From Spirodela intermedia (Eukaryota; Streptophyta; Magnoliopsida; Alismatales; Araceae): a DNA stretch of 64,000 bases. Made by a program: the position numbers and the translations under genes. Of this stretch, positions 47,101-61,743 are shown one piece after another. The notes beneath the pieces were generated by a model. That model was not told the DNA's origin, did no database searches, and worked only from the letters and a program-made list of their open reading frames with translations. Location: the NCBI GenBank assembly GCA_902729315.2, contig LR746277.1:1183001-1247000 (forward strand). Reading direction: 5' to 3'. The first letter of the stretch is position 1; each line of letters opens with the position of its first letter.

Positions 47101-50100
47101 GATCTGCTTTCTGAGAATATGCCTCGTGGACAAGTTGAATATGCACTTATTAATGTTTCACCCATTTGTGCTGTAAAGGATAAAGGCGTTATTACTGTAG
47201 AAGCAGATGCACTGAGTCAAGTGGTCGCTGTCAAAGGTGTAGATTATGACACAAGAGACGTTGAAGCTGGTAAGGCAATGCCAATGATTGACAGTCCATC
47301 AGAATGCTCCCTTCTTGTACGACCAACATCAAAGGTTCCCTCATTTAAGAAGTATCCTTCGGCTGTGACCATGGACAGTGCCCAAAGGGAGGAAAGGATT
47401 CTTAGAAGATTAAAGGTATCTCTGGTTCCGTCACTAGTCCTATTATTCTGATTATTTTCTTGTAGTTTTTCTTTTATTTTTCTTTCATTTGATGTATCAT
47501 ATTTTTATTCCAATAGGGGATTGTAACATCAGCTTTTATTTTTCTGGTTATTGATACTGCTACTGCTGTAGAGTTTCGAAACGTCTTGGTTAAACTAGTT
47601 CTATTTTCAGCTCTGGTAGCACATATTTCTCATTTCAGCGGAGTGTGCTTCCTGTTTCATTCTCTATGGAGCTTTGATTTCATCATAAATATATTTTAGG
47701 ATTCTGTTTTCTTGAAAACATCGATCGTATGCCTGGAAGAGTAAGCGTTCTTTTAATGCATGAAGCCATGCGAAGGATGATGGACCTGTGATAATTTAGA
47801 TGAAATCTGTTTATGTTCGAAGACAGAAGGATTGCAATGGTTGCCTGCAGAGGATTTCACGATTGAGAATGTATCTATATTTCAGTGATAACAGAGGACT
47901 TACTCTAGTTTGAGCGTTTTTCTATCATTTTCCCTCTAAATCTGTGGATAGGGTTTATTTTGAGCTATGCCGTTTTGACAGGATCATGAACGAGTAGTTC
48001 ATTTATGATTGGTTACGCTTTTAATTTGCACACAAAACGTGGAATATCTAGCAATTTAAAAAAATTAAATAGAGATAGGTGTGTGATCAATCGAATCATG
48101 TATGATCAGGGGCAATATCTGTAAAAGAAAAATGAAGTTGAAAACGTGTTGAAGCTGTTTATTCCTCCTGAGAAAGATAAATGCCTCCTGTTTGTTTTAT
48201 GGATGTTTGCATGGATAATTTACCAATTTTTTGTCTTATTTTTTGGTATTATCCAGTCTTTGCCTGTACCATTAAGTGTTTGCTTCATTTTCATGCAGAA
48301 TGAGAAATTCTTGCTTACTGCTGAGCTGCATAAATGGCTTGATGGTTTGGAAAAAGACAAACAGACAACAATGGCTAGGAAAACATTGACTCGATCATTG
48401 CAAAGGCTCCAGCAAGAAGGGTACTGCAAATGTATTCAGATCAGTGTACCCGTTTTGACAAATTGTAACCGTAGTCGTGCAGCAGAGGTCATTCTACATC
48501 CGTCAATAGAAACTTTTTCCTCAGAACTTCTGGGCCAAATTCACCAAAGATTAAGAGACTTTGATATGCAGAGTCATGGACAAGGACTAGATCGCCCAAA
48601 GAATGAAAGTGTAGATGTCACTGAATTAACAGATGTGAAGAGGCACATGAATCGTGGAGCAACTGAACTTCAGTCTATTAAGGTAGAAAATATGCGCATC
48701 AATGGTTATGTTCCTGCAATCATGGTTCGTGCAAAGCTTTTGCATAGCTTCCTGTGGAGCTTTCTTCGTGGTTTGCCTGAATGGGATGACACTTTGATGA
48801 CTGTTGGAGACGCATATGACTGTACAAGTCCTCGTAGCATGCTCAAATCATTTTCACTTGTATCAGCAATGGAGAATATGCCATTTGAATTGTTCTTACA
48901 GGTTGTAGGGTCTGAAAAGCGTATTGATAACATGGTTCAGAAATGCAGGCTTGGGTTGAGACTTTCTGATCTTCCTGTCCATGAATATAAGGGTTTGATG
49001 GATACTCATGCAACTGGACGGTTATCCCGTGTGATAGATATCTTATACCGATTGAAGGTAATCATATCGCATAAACTTCTTTCTGGCTTCTGGAAATATA
49101 AATTTAGAATTTTTATTGCTGCTCATGTGTTTGAGAAATGTCACCGATTTATCTTAAAGCTCCATTTTGTGTAATTCAGCTTATCCTCGTTTTTATCTTG
49201 GTGCGAGTCCTGGTAAAGTCTATAGCACTTAATTCACGATCTGAAAGAACCATTATTTTATTATAAATTCTACCATACAACAAAAACATGTGCCACCCCA
49301 TTTTTATTCGTAAAAATATTTTTCACTTTTCAGTTGGAGGAGCCACAATTTAATCCCATATTATTTTAAAAGAATAGGGAAGCTTTCGTAATCTCCAGCA
49401 TTCCTCTTCTTCCGTGTACATCTGCTTGCATAACAAGGACGTATTATAATGGTTGCACCTAAAATAGGGAATAGCTGTATTTTTTTCAATCATGATTGAG
49501 TTTCTTTCCACGGTTAGTGATACTGTGAATCATCGAACAAATACTGGAATACACTAATTTTTCCGATTTTGTCACCTTTCTGGGCAGTTAATTCAGCTGG
49601 CAACTGAAGGAATGGTAGCTAGCACAAACATGGTTCCCCATTGTCTTTCAACATATTCTCTGGAGCTTAAACCATTTATTGAAGTGCCAAGAAGCTCACC
49701 ATCTACTGATGTCCTTTCTCCTGCTTGTCCTCCAAGACTGAGGCATGATTTTCTACTGACAAATAGGGAGGCTGTTGATTCTTATTGGCAAACCCTGGAG
49801 TATTGCCATGTTTCAGCGGATCGAAATTCTTCATTAAAGGCATTCCCTGGGTCAGCTGTTAAAGAGGTTTGCTCTCCCCACGCTTCCGACATGTTTACAG
49901 GCGGAATATAATGTATTGGTTTTGTATACTTGTATTATCTATTTTTTAAGGATACTTTCACCCAAAATTTGTGTTTGGCTCAATTTTTGTTTTCTTGGTT
50001 GTGATATTCTGTCTTCATTGGTTCTAGATCTTTCTTCTAACTGTAAATATATAGTTTTTTATTTCATTATTTCATGACTTGTCATTGCAAATGGCTTTAA

Positions 50101-53100
50101 TGCCAAATGAAGCATATAAAACAGCCCCTACTTATCTTTTTCTCCCCCCGTACATAGATAAAAAAAAGTAAAGATTACGTGACTGTCCCTGGAATACGAA
50201 TTAAACTGATCAACAAAAAAATCCCAAGGGTTATTCAACGGAAGGTGCTGTGGTAGCATTATCGACCTCTTGTGTTGTGCGATTCTAAGTTCTGCCTGCA
50301 GCACTAATCACTATCAAAATGCTGGGGACGTCTCTGTATCTCTTACTTGCATAAGAAACAAAATTCTTATCAACTGATTCAAGAATGTGGATTTCGCTTT
50401 AGTAAATAAATATAAATATCTAGTTAGAAGTTCTACTACCCTGAGACAGTTAAGTTCTAGTACCTTTTAAGAAATTAATTAAAATATGTGCAAATGGATT
50501 TCAACCATTTAATGTGAATATACGAAATCTTGAAATATAGACAACTCGGGGTTTGAAAAGTGAATGATGCCATGTTTTAAATTCCTGTAGCTTTGTGGTT
50601 GGATAATGTAATGTGGAGAATGAATTGGTTTTTCGTTCATCATCTGAGTAATGTTCAACCCGAAGGACATTTTAACCTTCCCAAACATAGAGATTTGACT
50701 GGAAGGCTACATTGGGTAAAATATGAAGCCTTATGCTTTATGGAATATGGACTACCCATCTTGTTATACATAAGAAAGGTGGATAAGTGAACGTTTTACA
50801 TAGTTTCAAATACACGAAAAGTTTTCTTTTTAACAAAAGGATCATCTTTCTTCTGAATAATGATAGTGCCCCACCAGCATGCGGCGGGAACTGTTCTGAA
50901 TGAAATTTTACACAAAAGTATAGTGCTACTTGGAGGAGCGGGAAGTAAAAACCTAGAGTTGACAGGACCAAGTACCTCTCATGAATAAAGCCTTTAAATG
51001 ATTCCAGCAGGTCAATTAAATATGATGGCACGTGTTCTCATAATCACCCGTAGAAACTCCCTGAAATTCATTGTTGAATAACAAGGAATCGAGATTGACT
51101 TAGAGCTGATCAGGCAGAAATAAGAGATGCCCCTGTCAGGAAAGATCATTGGGTTAAAACAACTACAGAGAGGGCTAACCTTCGTTCAAAGGAAGGTCTC
51201 CGTCATTTTCCTCAAGTATGCCAAACGAGCTCTCTTTGAATGGGAGGAACACTGTCCAAGTGACTCTAGGACTACATAAAAAACCTAATAGTCTTTGAAG
51301 TATCTGTGAAAGGCATACTTCCAAACGTGTCTTACATTTCTTAATTGGGGTAATGCCTGGCCCTAATGAATTAAGGGAAGTAAGAATCATTTCATTATCT
51401 TTGCTGAAAGGTAATGAGCTTGAAACACCGACAACTGCTAATTGCGAATGTGTTTCTTGCGTCAATATCGTTGATTAAGAATAATTCATTTTTGTAGTCC
51501 GTATGAATGTGGATTCTGCTTCTATTACAATTTAATATTTCCTTGTCTTGTGAGAAACAATTAAGAGAAAAGAGATGGCTGAGTTCCTGACAGCACACTG
51601 GCTGCTAGAAATACACTAAATATGCACATGCCAGATGAGGATAATCTGGAAACATAATTTCCAAGAACATCTAGAGTGCAATGAGCTGGTCAAGGTAGCA
51701 TTTTATTTGTTGCTAGAAAGAGTACTACTCATCACATTTCATATCCCTTCATAAGACTTCATGCTGATCATGGGGTTGAGTGCAAAGCAATCTTATTTAT
51801 CTTCAGGTTATCAGACAATTATGGGACTAAAAGTAAAATCAGATCCCTTATGCGGGAGGTTATCCATTCGATGAACAATATCAGATAATAGAGTGGTGAT
51901 TTACCACTCTGGCATGATAAATCCCAGGATGAGAGAATGGTGATTTACCAGCTCGTTTTCTGGCCGAATTTTGCTTGTTATTGATGAATTTCTGTCCTCA
52001 TTATCTCCAAATGCTGTCAGGATGAGAGATTGTTACCATTTCTTTAACATACGCACTATATGACCAAGTACTGGCCACTTGATGTAAAGTCGAAACAATT
52101 CTCAGAAGCGTAGCTCTCCATTCCACATTCTGCTAATTATTTTTTACTCTCTGGTATTGTGGTAAGTAAAATGATTTTCATTGGTACCAAATCAGCAATC
52201 ACAAGCTTTATGTGTGCTGTTATGGTACACTGGACAGGTGATTGGAAGGCACAAATCACAGACCAAGAGGAAAACGAATACAAGAGGATAAGGAGAAAAG
52301 AAACATGAAGGTTGTTTGCAGAGGCAAAATGATAGCGTCTTAGAGTAGTCTGGGAACGGTCAGTGAAGGTGTGACGAGTTTTAGTAACCCTTAAAACAAG
52401 TAATTAATTTTTCAACTTTCAGAAACAAAATGCCTTATTATTAGATAATTAATTTAGGATTAATCTTTGAGAACTATCTGTATTTTTCAATAGAAACATA
52501 AGTTCTGATGTTGATAGACTGAAAACAAATGGCTGGACCTTGCAGAGGTATGCGAAGTTTGTAGAATATTTAACCAACTTATCTAGAGTCTAATTTTTCG
52601 TTTTGGGGCTGGAATTATTTCTCTATGAGGGAAGAAAAACGTTATATTTTTTCTGTTGGATGATTAGTCCAATGTGTATTGGAGGTTATAATTTCTTCTC
52701 AAAAAAGAAATCATAGTGTAAATGGATGAGTTCCTTTTTTCCTTTTCATCTTAAACTAGATTTGTTGTCCTTTTAGTATTAGAACGTGAGATGAAATTAT
52801 AGGTAGCATATTTTTATTTCTTACTCTGAATTACACTCATCAATTCCATGTTAACCTATTCAATGCCTCGATTTCTTTTTGCGACAATAATTATTTAAAT
52901 TTGATTAATGAAAACCTTGTGCCTTAGTGGTTTCATTGAGGAAATGTCCTTGTCTCAGTATCTGTTAGAAGTCGATCATTTCTCTCTTTTTTCTAATTAT
53001 ACTTAGTGGCTATTATCTGCAGTAACTAATGTTACTTTGAATCGTGATTTTCAGATTTTTCTGGCTCGATCTTGGACTTCAGTTCGAGTTATGACTGCTG

Positions 53101-56100
53101 AGCAAAACACAGAGCTGCTTGAGCGGTTGGGAACTTATGCGCCAGACAAAAAAGTTCCTTTTGGAGAGTGTGTAAAGATTTCTAAGGAGCTAGATCTTAC
53201 TTTAGAGCAGGTTCACATCGAACCATTTTCTTTTGTGGGGAATTTATTTCTAGTGTCCATATGCTCATGTTTGAATTTTTGTCAGGACATTCGTCTATTC
53301 ATATGTCCATAAGATAATCGTTTTTCGAATTTATTTTTCTAACGATAGTTGTGAATGATTAAATATTTGCTACAGTTTTTCTCACTTATAGTGGATAATT
53401 ATTATCTTGCTGGTAAAAGTTTAGTTTTGATTTTAGTAATAATTACGCAATTTTATCTTATCATTTTGAAGATAATTTTCCCTTCTGGATTTTTTTCCAG
53501 ACAGGCTGATTATTTTTTTCGTGCGATCAGATCGGAAAACACGTTTAGAATTCTAATAACATCTTTTGTTGCATTTTTCTTAATTTTATTTCATACTTAC
53601 CTCTGTGATTTTCCATCATTAACCCGTTTATTGCAGGTTCTTCGCGTTTCTTATGGTATGAGACAAACTCGTCGTCGCAGGTTTCCTAAAAGCTCAGAAG
53701 CCATACAACAGGAACTGAATCAGGAAATAATGAACTTAGGATCTGTTGTACGTAAAAGAAAGAGACCTGCAAAGGTCACATCGCTGGATCTAGTTCATGC
53801 CAATGGAAAAACTGAAGAAACAGGTTTATTGAGAGCATCGAGGATCACTGATGATGATGAGGAAGACATGGATGAAATGTGCTATGATCTCACTTCTGCA
53901 AAGCATGACATTAACGTTCATTTCTGTGAGCAAGATGATAATAGGAAGGGTTCTGTGGATGCTAGAGCAACCATTGGTGGAAAAGATTTAGATTCCCTCA
54001 GGCAGCATTCTCTCTCCAGGAAAAAGTTTAAGCGTCAAAGAAAATTTTCTTGGAGCCACCACTTGGACAGGTACAGATATTATGCCACCTTGAAACTCAC
54101 ATTTTTTTCAGAAGCGGAATGTCAGATAGATTCTGATGTTATATTCTTTGCTGCCATCGTTCGATTGCTGATTCTATTGAACATGTTTCTGTCTCCTTTT
54201 CCCACAGAAAGTTGATAATTGAATATGTCAAGTATAGGGCACCTCTTGGGGCAAAATTTTGTCGTGTTGATTGGACTTCAATCACTGACCTTCCAGCGGA
54301 TCCAGATGCTTGCAAAAGAAGAATGTATGTGTTAAACAGTAACAAGACAGTCAGAAAAAAAGTGATGAAACTGTGTAACATTGTTGGTTCAAGATATACC
54401 AAGTTTCTAAGGAAATCAAAAGAGGAGAAAGTCAGATGTCGTGATGGTTCTGAAATGTTAAATCATGGCAACTCAAGGAAGGAAAGTTGGGATGACTTTG
54501 ATGATCCTGAGGTGAAAATGGCTGTGGATGAAGTGCTTCGTTTCAAAAGTATGGCTAATTTAGAATACAACAAGAAAGTTAAATCAAAATATCGAACGAA
54601 TGCAATTGCTACTCCCACACCTAATGCAGATGTACCTGTTCATGTAAGTCGTCAACTTGTGGAGTTCACTGAGTTAATTCTGCATAAACAACTTTTGTAT
54701 TGATTTCATCCAATTCAGCTATTTCCTTGAAGAACTTTGGTGTTGTCTAATGGACAATTTATGCTTTCAGGCCCCTTCGGAAAAAAATGACCTAATCTTA
54801 TTATCAGCTGCTGGGAGTATGACAAGTTGTGATAATGAATTTCCCAGTCATTCAAATGGTGGATCTGTCCTTATCTGCAGACACGTGTGTGAATCCATGT
54901 CAGTAGCCAATGCTGTGGAACTATTCAAGCTGGTATTTTTGAGCACATCAACAGCCCCTGAAGTGAGATCGCTATTGGCAGAGACTCTCAAGTGGTATTC
55001 CGAACGTGATCTGACAATGGCGTTCAACTATCTTAAGGAAATGAAATTGATGGTATGACGTATTCTTTTTTGCTTTTTGGCTTGAACCATTTTGTTTTCA
55101 AAATCAGCGAAGCTCACGACTGATTATTCTTTCTCATTTATTAAACTATATCTTCAAGCTAATTTGATCTGGTTTTTCTTCATGTTAGTTTCTGAAACTC
55201 TAATCATTGTGTTAACGTATCAATCACGTGTACCAATGAAGTTTGGGTTTGGTTCTTCCTGATCTGGTTGAAAGGATGATTTTTCTTCTTTCCTGAATAT
55301 AACTGGTTTTGTTGTAGCTCAACTAATGAGAAGTCGATCCTGGACCAATATGGCTTTCCAACCCATATTTGACTCCAGATTTTGAATTTCCTATGGTATA
55401 TAGTCGTATAACTTTTTAAAACACATCATTCAACCTGAAAGTAATTTCTTGTCAGGTAAAAACCCTGATTTAAAGTTTAATTTGCTGAGTCTTCTTTGAT
55501 TTATTGATTATGATGTTATTTTTTCAGTTCAGATCTTTGTTGTTGTTAACTAACGGTTGATTCTTTTACTAAATTAAGTAGTCTTGAATCATCTGACAAA
55601 TGAAACTATCATATGGCTATGGTGATGGATTAATTTTTTTAAAATTCTATGAAGAGAACCAGTGGTAACATCGTTTTATCACTGTAAAACTGTTTTTTTT
55701 ATACTGGCAGCCTTTTTACGCATCCAAGTTGAAAATAAGTGCAACAAGTGAATGAGAAAGTAAAAAACATGTCTTTCTCTCTACTTATTTATCTCCCATA
55801 CTCTATGCTTTCATTTCGTATGGTTTCCTGTTTTCCTTTCTATGCTGCTTTTAATTTTTGCTTCCGTCATTCATCCTAATTAATCTGTTTCCAATGTCAT
55901 GCCCTCTTCAGTGGTGTCAAGCCTATTTTTCTAGCTTGACATATTTTTTTGTAGAATGCTGATTGAGGACAAAGTAGCATATGAAAAAACAATGATATGA
56001 AGTCATTTACTATTTGTAATCATCTCAAAATTTCCTTGAGTTATTGAAATTTCTCGATATCATATGCAGACTCCAATAGGCTCACCTATCTAAGCCTTAA

Positions 56101-59100
56101 CTAAAATGGAAAACTGAAACAGCATAACATAAATATCTAAATAGCAGTAGCCCTTGAAATTGTTAAGAGATAACCTCTTTTCTATACATATTTATATTTT
56201 TTAAATTATGATATTACCAAACACTAGCCATCAGGTGGATGTGATAAAGTAGGTAGTTCCCTTCACAGGGGTTTGTGCTAATTAAAATGCCATTAAAATC
56301 AATTTAGAAGTGGCGCTAACTGAGCTATCTTGTTAAATTATGGCAGGAACATGGACATGGAAATCACCAGCTTTTTCTTTCCCAAAGGTTCTTGATTAAT
56401 GCATATTCTTCTCCTTTTCCTCTTGACTCTGGAAAGAGAGCTACTAAGTTCTCAGCTTGGCTTATTAATGAGGATAAAAACTTAATTGGAGATGGTGTTA
56501 ATCTTAATTTGGATATGCAATGTGGTGAAGTTTTCCAGCTATTAGCTCTTTTCTCGTCTGGAAGTCTCTCTATAGAACCATGCATGCCGGACGAAGGTGT
56601 TGGTGAAGCTGATGACCCAAAATACTCAATAGCTGAAACTTCTGACGCTAAAGTGAACAGTGATGAGAAAACTATGAAGCAGAAGGTATGGTGGAGAAAA
56701 GAAAGTGAACCTTGTAATCGTCGAGAGAAAGGATTTCCTGGTGTAAAAATGCTCCTGAAACGTAAAGTATTTTCAACAGCAGAGATTTTGTCATTTCATC
56801 CAGAAAACAATTCCCAATCATCTCCATTGCCACATGTAGAACGAAGACAAGAACCTTTGGATGCTAAAACTTTTTCGGATTCTTCTAAAGTTGGTCGGAC
56901 CACAAATTTGTTGAATGTTTCTCTAGATGACTCACTCTGGGAATCGATGACCCCCTATGCAGCAAGATTGGCCTCAACAGATTCTGTACGAGAGCAAGGG
57001 CTTATTTCTCCCAGATTGATGAAAAATGTTTATAGTGCCATTCATCATGCCGGTGACCAAGGATTGAGTATGGTGGAACTGTCTGAGAACATTCTCATGC
57101 TTGGTAGATTACATATTTTTCCTTATTTTCTTATGTAGTTCCTGTTAAAAGAAAAATGAAAATACTGAGGTTATATTGATCTTGGTCCTTGCTTTTTCAG
57201 GGAATGAATTAGCTGAGATCGCTGTGGACACACTTGCAGAATTTCAACTGATAGTAAAGGTACATATCATTGATATTTCTAAGTACTTGAAAACTTTTCA
57301 GAAATTCACTTTTTTTCGAACACTATCAATTGATTAGCACTTATACTGTCATAATGGTATTTTTTTTCTGATTTAGTCCCTAAATTCACCTTTTGTTCAT
57401 TAGTTCCTTTTTATTACGTGGTAGATATTATTAATGTCTATAATTGTGATGCTCACAGGTAAATGCATATGATCATGTTCGTGTGGTCGACTCTTCTTAC
57501 AAATCAAAGTACTTCGTAGTTACACTGGAAGAAAACAGACAGGATTCTGTTCCGGAGAATTCTCAACAGATTAGTTATGATATCTCTCGCGTACTATTGA
57601 GAAATCCTGAAAATAATCGTACTTCTGGGGATGTGAACGCATGTGACGGACATGGAGTGTCACATTTTCATTCTAGGGAAGGACCTCCAGAGACATGCAA
57701 CAAAGGTGTTGAAGAAGACATCACAACTGATGTATGTCTGAATAAAGGTACCTCTGTAACAAAGGGAGACCTCGGAAAGACGATAAAATTTCTTGCTCCA
57801 GTTGAAACTCGTAGATGTCAAGCGATTTTACCATGGATAAATGGTGATGGCAGCACAAATGACACAGTTTATAGAGGATTAGTGCGCCGAATCCTTGGGA
57901 CTGTAATGCAGAACCCTGGTATCCTAGAGGTATGTCACTGTCCTGCTTTTTTTTCATGTAGGACTGGTCAACAATCAAGTAAAATATTTGTTGAGTGTTC
58001 GCAGCTGGTTTAATTAAATACTAACTTTACTTGTCCCTAACATAAACGATGTAGGACGCCCAGGTATTTTGTTAAATTGTTGCAGAAGATCCTGTATTGT
58101 GGTAAAAGTCAAATTACATTGTTTTTTCTGGTCCTTTGGGCTACTAGACTATACAAAGTGTAATGTTCTGTTTCTGAAGGTTCTGTAGAATTTAGAAATC
58201 AAGCACCAGCTATCACACACTGTCAGATTTTTCCATTTTTCTGATACTCTTATCAGTTGTTATGTATCTTATTGTGACCAAGATGGAGTTCATCTATTGT
58301 GCAGTAAGAATTAGGTTGCTAGCACCCTAAACGTATTTGAAAGCCCTTCAAATGCGGACTAAAATATTCTTCCCCCAAACACTCTTAAGATAGGCTTCAT
58401 GAAAAATTCAAATATTAAATAAAACAATCTTATAAATCCCTTATATCATTTGATAGGCACGACTCTTTAATACTCATTGAATGTTTTAGTTTCCAATATA
58501 TGTGAATTTAGGCTCAAAGTTTTTCTCATCAGCATACCATCCAAAATCTAGTGAAGTGTTTTATGAACTTTTTTATATAGATACCATTCTCTAATAATCA
58601 TTGGAGGTCCTCTTGGAACCCAATCAAATGAAGAACACTAATTTCTACTCCCAGAATTGTGCATTTGAGGTAATGGGCCGCCCCATTTTAGAGAGCTGAC
58701 GGGGATAAATTTGGTGTTGAGATTTTAATTGAAATTATTTCATGAAATGCAAATTGATCTTAACTGTAGATTGCTTCTAAATCTAAGTCGAGAGAATGAA
58801 TCTAAGACACCATGGTATCTTGACAAACGAATTTTAATGTATACTGGTCACTGTACATATTTATCATCCGTACACGTCATTGTAGGCCATTTAGTTAAGA
58901 CATTACTGGGCTAGTTATTAATTGGTTGCTTTTTTCAATCTTTTGACGATGGCAGGAAGACATCATCAATAGAATGATCGTATTGAATCCTCAGGTGCGT
59001 TCATCTTTCTCTCTTAGATTTCTGTTTCTGTTAAGATGGTAAAAGTGTTGCAAGCTTTCTCTTTTGAATTCAAAGTAGTGTTTATTTTCTCTCTCTGTTC

Positions 59101-59315
59101 TCTTATTTATAATCAATTGTGTGCAGAGCTGCAAACAGCTGTTGGATCTGATGATTCTTGATAATCACATCATTATTAAGAAGATGCATCAGACCACTGG
59201 TTGTGGGCCCCCTTCAATTTTTGGAGGTCTTTTTCGTCCGGAAGGAAAATTGACAGAAGCTGCAATGTTCAGGAAACATTATTTTGCAAATCCCATGAGT
59301 GCATCCTTGCTTTAA
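41192..59315 (+). CDS. TFC3: TFIIIC B-block-binding largest subunit, 17 exons
   Basis: Exons: 41192-41565, 41687-42083, 42172-42243, 42327-42389, 46268-46480, 46810-47415, 48299-49057, 49588-49866, 53055-53210, 53637-54070, 54208-54643, 54771-55052, 56347-57103, 57201-57259, 57459-57929, 58956-58994, 59127-59315. All introns are GT-AG and all phases agree, giving about 1861 aa, the normal length for plant homologues. The protein recognises the B box of tRNA genes and recruits RNA polymerase III. The start MDSFISTALEEIC is typical. The B-block winged-helix domain spans about 108-180 (VLERLAVAR, QSQLSKEFKMKENKLFYYLKRLESQGLIVRQ). A second winged-helix-like part is at 257-320 (TGHRTWRNIC, VVKCLRLLKKF). 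Further blocks are RHDFLLTNREAVDSYWQTLEYC, FLARSWTSVRVMT, a nuclear signal RKRKRPAK (about 1012-1019), LGAKFCRVDW and the end FANPMSASLL. No break is visible. Confidence 0.93.
42390..46267 (+). other. Large intron 4 of the TFIIIC gene
   Basis: A 3.9-kb AT-rich intron between exon 4 (ends VEEFQGKVNGK) and exon 5 (starts VVKCLRLLKKF). It contains an unrelated gene fragment at 43746-44427, described separately. Elsewhere I see no transposon ends or RNA genes. Confidence 0.75.
43746..44427 (+). pseudogene. Captured two-exon gene fragment inside intron 4
   Basis: An exon-like segment 43746-43846 (preceded by ttttcag, followed by gtaagt) reads LVLSRLHDALRGKLQILILE and onward to KQMG. A second, 44259-44427 (preceded by cccatcag), joins in phase 2 and reads LAAVVEKTKHVSTEMLIQGI onward to YPVLLYWRPVDDDEFKGQ and a stop. 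Joined, it looks like the C-terminal 89 residues of a real protein, but I do not recognise the family. Its first acceptor is in phase with TFIIIC exon 4, so a chimeric short transcript is possible. It keeps an intron, so it was copied at the DNA level. Confidence 0.45.
49867..53054 (+). other. Large intron 8 of the TFIIIC gene
   Basis: A 3.2-kb intron between exon 8 (ends AFPGSAVKE) and exon 9 (starts IFLARSWTSVRVM). It is AT-rich with short open frames on both strands, none recognisable. No LTR ends, primer binding sites or RNA genes were seen. Confidence 0.7.
55053..56346 (+). other. Intron 12 of the TFIIIC gene
   Basis: A 1.3-kb intron between exon 12 (ends YLKEMKLM) and exon 13 (starts EHGHGNHQLFLSQRF). 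AT-rich; nothing recognisable inside. Confidence 0.75.
57930..58955 (+). other. Intron 15 of the TFIIIC gene
   Basis: A 1-kb intron before the 39-bp micro-exon 16 (EDIINRMIVLNPQ). I see no genes or mobile elements in it. Confidence 0.75.
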
Positions 59316-61743
59316 ACATGGTATTATGATTATACGTGTCTCAACACACGTCTCAACTGGTATAAATCCAAATTGCAATAACCTAGTTTTTGTCTCATTT
59401 TATTTTTTTATTATTACGCAAGTCAGTTACGATGCAACATAAATTGTGGGATTGTCAAACTGGTTAATTAATGCTTATTTCGCCCAAATTTTCCTCATGG
59501 TATATGTTATGGGCATCTACCAAAATGCGAAGTTCCCTTGGAATACTATCCGTTTTCTCATTTTTAGTGGAAATCAGTCGTCTTAGTTTATATGACTATC
59601 AGGAGTGTTGGTGCATTCACTGTCTCCCTTACCATATGATATCCCCTTTGAAGGAAGTTTTCAAATTGTCGCACAGCCCAATATCTCCTGAAGAATCTTC
59701 CATTGTTTTGTTCATTTCCACCCTAGGGGATGTAGGTGGTAAAATGGGCATCCAAACATTGAAATTGTCATTGTTCGGAGATTAGTAATTTGAGGGTTTC
59801 AGGAATCTATATGATGTATCCTTGAGGGTTAGAGTGTTAACCGAATTTGGCTGAGTTGGAATGAGCACATTATTGCCGACTTCAAAACCTCCATCTAGGT
59901 TCTAAATAGCTCGGAATGAATCCTTTTTATGGTCACTCTAAATGCCCTAGGTTTGGATCCTTCAAATCGATTTCACATTAACGAAGAGGATGCCAACAAT
60001 TTGTATGATGGTGCACTTTAGATGTTTTGAGTAACGCTTCGCATCAATGGGCTCCATCACCATGCTCTCCATGGAGCCAGTCTTATCTGACATTAGTGGA
60101 TGTGCCGAATTTTGGATGCAAACTCGTGGAAATTAGACGCGCTTTCTCAGTGCAATAAGATCGCTCATCTACGCAAGGCTTCCTTACCAAGATGTATAGT
60201 TTTGTTCAAGAGATTTTCGTAAGCAAGTAGAAGGGTGCAATACGTGAAAGGAATGCAAGGAGTGATTCTTTTTTCGAATCTAACTCGGATCAGTCCCAGG
60301 GAAGGAATGGGCAGCTCTTATTGATCAATAAACCCACTGGAATGCGAAATACATTCCACTGAAAGTAAAATTTGTGGATTAATAGACCACACTTACACAG
60401 ATCCCACTTAGTGTCTCCTTTTCACTTGTATATTTTATGGATGTACTTGTTTGGAAAGAATTTTGGCGTTGGTCCACTGGAGAAGATGGCCAATATTTTT
60501 CGTTCCAAGATTCTCTTTTTCTCCATAGAAAACAACTGGCGGACCCTGTGCAAATGCATGTTTGATGGAGCTACTGAAAGATCAGCTTAAGGCCCCTAAC
60601 CTCGATTCTCCAAAAAAAATAGCCTGTGTAAAATAGATTAATATAAATTAAAATTTCTTCTTGCTTCTATTCCTTATTTATCACATATTTAGTATACTTT
60701 GCCGTATTCCAAATTGAAGTCTGAATAGGTTGATAAGCGACTTATTTGAGGGTTAAGACAACATTTTCATGTTATCATGCCTAAACCTTTTATGCTTAAT
60801 TCATATATAATCTTCATGTTTGGTCATAAATTTACCTTATTCCTGCAATTCGTTTAAAATTATATGATCTATACCGCTTCGTGTCTTCATTTTTTTGTTT
60901 CTACAGTTTCTAGACAATGTAATGTCCTATAAATTATTCGAAAGCCTTTCTGACATGTCCAATTTAGCTGATTATGTTTTCATTATTGCACTGACGAAAA
61001 TGGTCCATACACATGTCGAAGGGATTAATAAATTTCTGATTAGCAAACCCTATTTCTTTATTTTTACTCTCGGTCACCACTGTCCTTGACTTTTTTAGCG
61101 TTCTTGATTGCAGTGTAGTATCCAACAAGTGCTAAAATGGCATCTTATACATCAACAGCCAGAGGGATTAAGCCTTTTCCGTCACTTTGATGCTTTCAAT
61201 TATTTCATTCAGACAATAGTGAATCCTTATCTATTCCTAATTGCGGAACAAGTATCACCGGAATTTGTTTGAATGACTTAGAGAGAGTTTTGTATGGTTG
61301 ACATGCAGGTGAGGTTATATTAGATACTATGCACGTTGATTCTTTCTTTTTTTTCACATCAACTTTAAACTCCACTCATTTGTCAGAATTCATGAAAGAA
61401 CCTATTATTGCATGGAACCATCTTGGTTGAACACTGCGTAGATAATTATCTACAAGGTATGGTTCTAACAGAACATTCCTGGAAGTGTTGTGATCGGTTT
61501 CTTCTTAACGCATCTTTTCATATATTGTCATCTAATTCCATCCTGCAACTCTTACAATTCGTGTTCAGCAGCACTAAAACTTGAACTTCGCACGTCTTTG
61601 AGTATGTTGAGAGGCCTTATCTGATGTCTTTACGCCAGTCCATGCTAGGTAAGCTTATATATATATATAGGCAGCTTGGGTATAATTTGAAATGATCATT
61701 TATTCGTTGAATTTTTCTGTATTCATCTATAATGATCATGAGT
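59316..61743. other. Unassigned sequence downstream of the TFIIIC gene
   Basis: From about 59480 to 60600 composition is more balanced and open frames are longer (59471-59785, 60372-60590), hinting at decayed coding sequence, perhaps a transposon. I could not match it to a family. A short (TA)n run lies near 61657. The first 100-200 bp should hold the 3' UTR of the TFIIIC gene. Confidence 0.35.

Noticed and set aside
53355-53636. Continuation of the open frame upstream of TFIIIC exon 10 as a coding membrane segment
   Set aside because: It is hydrophobic, AT-rich intron sequence that is open by chance; a clear acceptor at 53636 and homology starting at VLRVSYGMRQTRRRR define the exon.
59471-60590. 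Gene downstream of the TFIIIC subunit
   Set aside because: The frames are short, have no common order or family resemblance, and no start, splice or stop structure can be defended.
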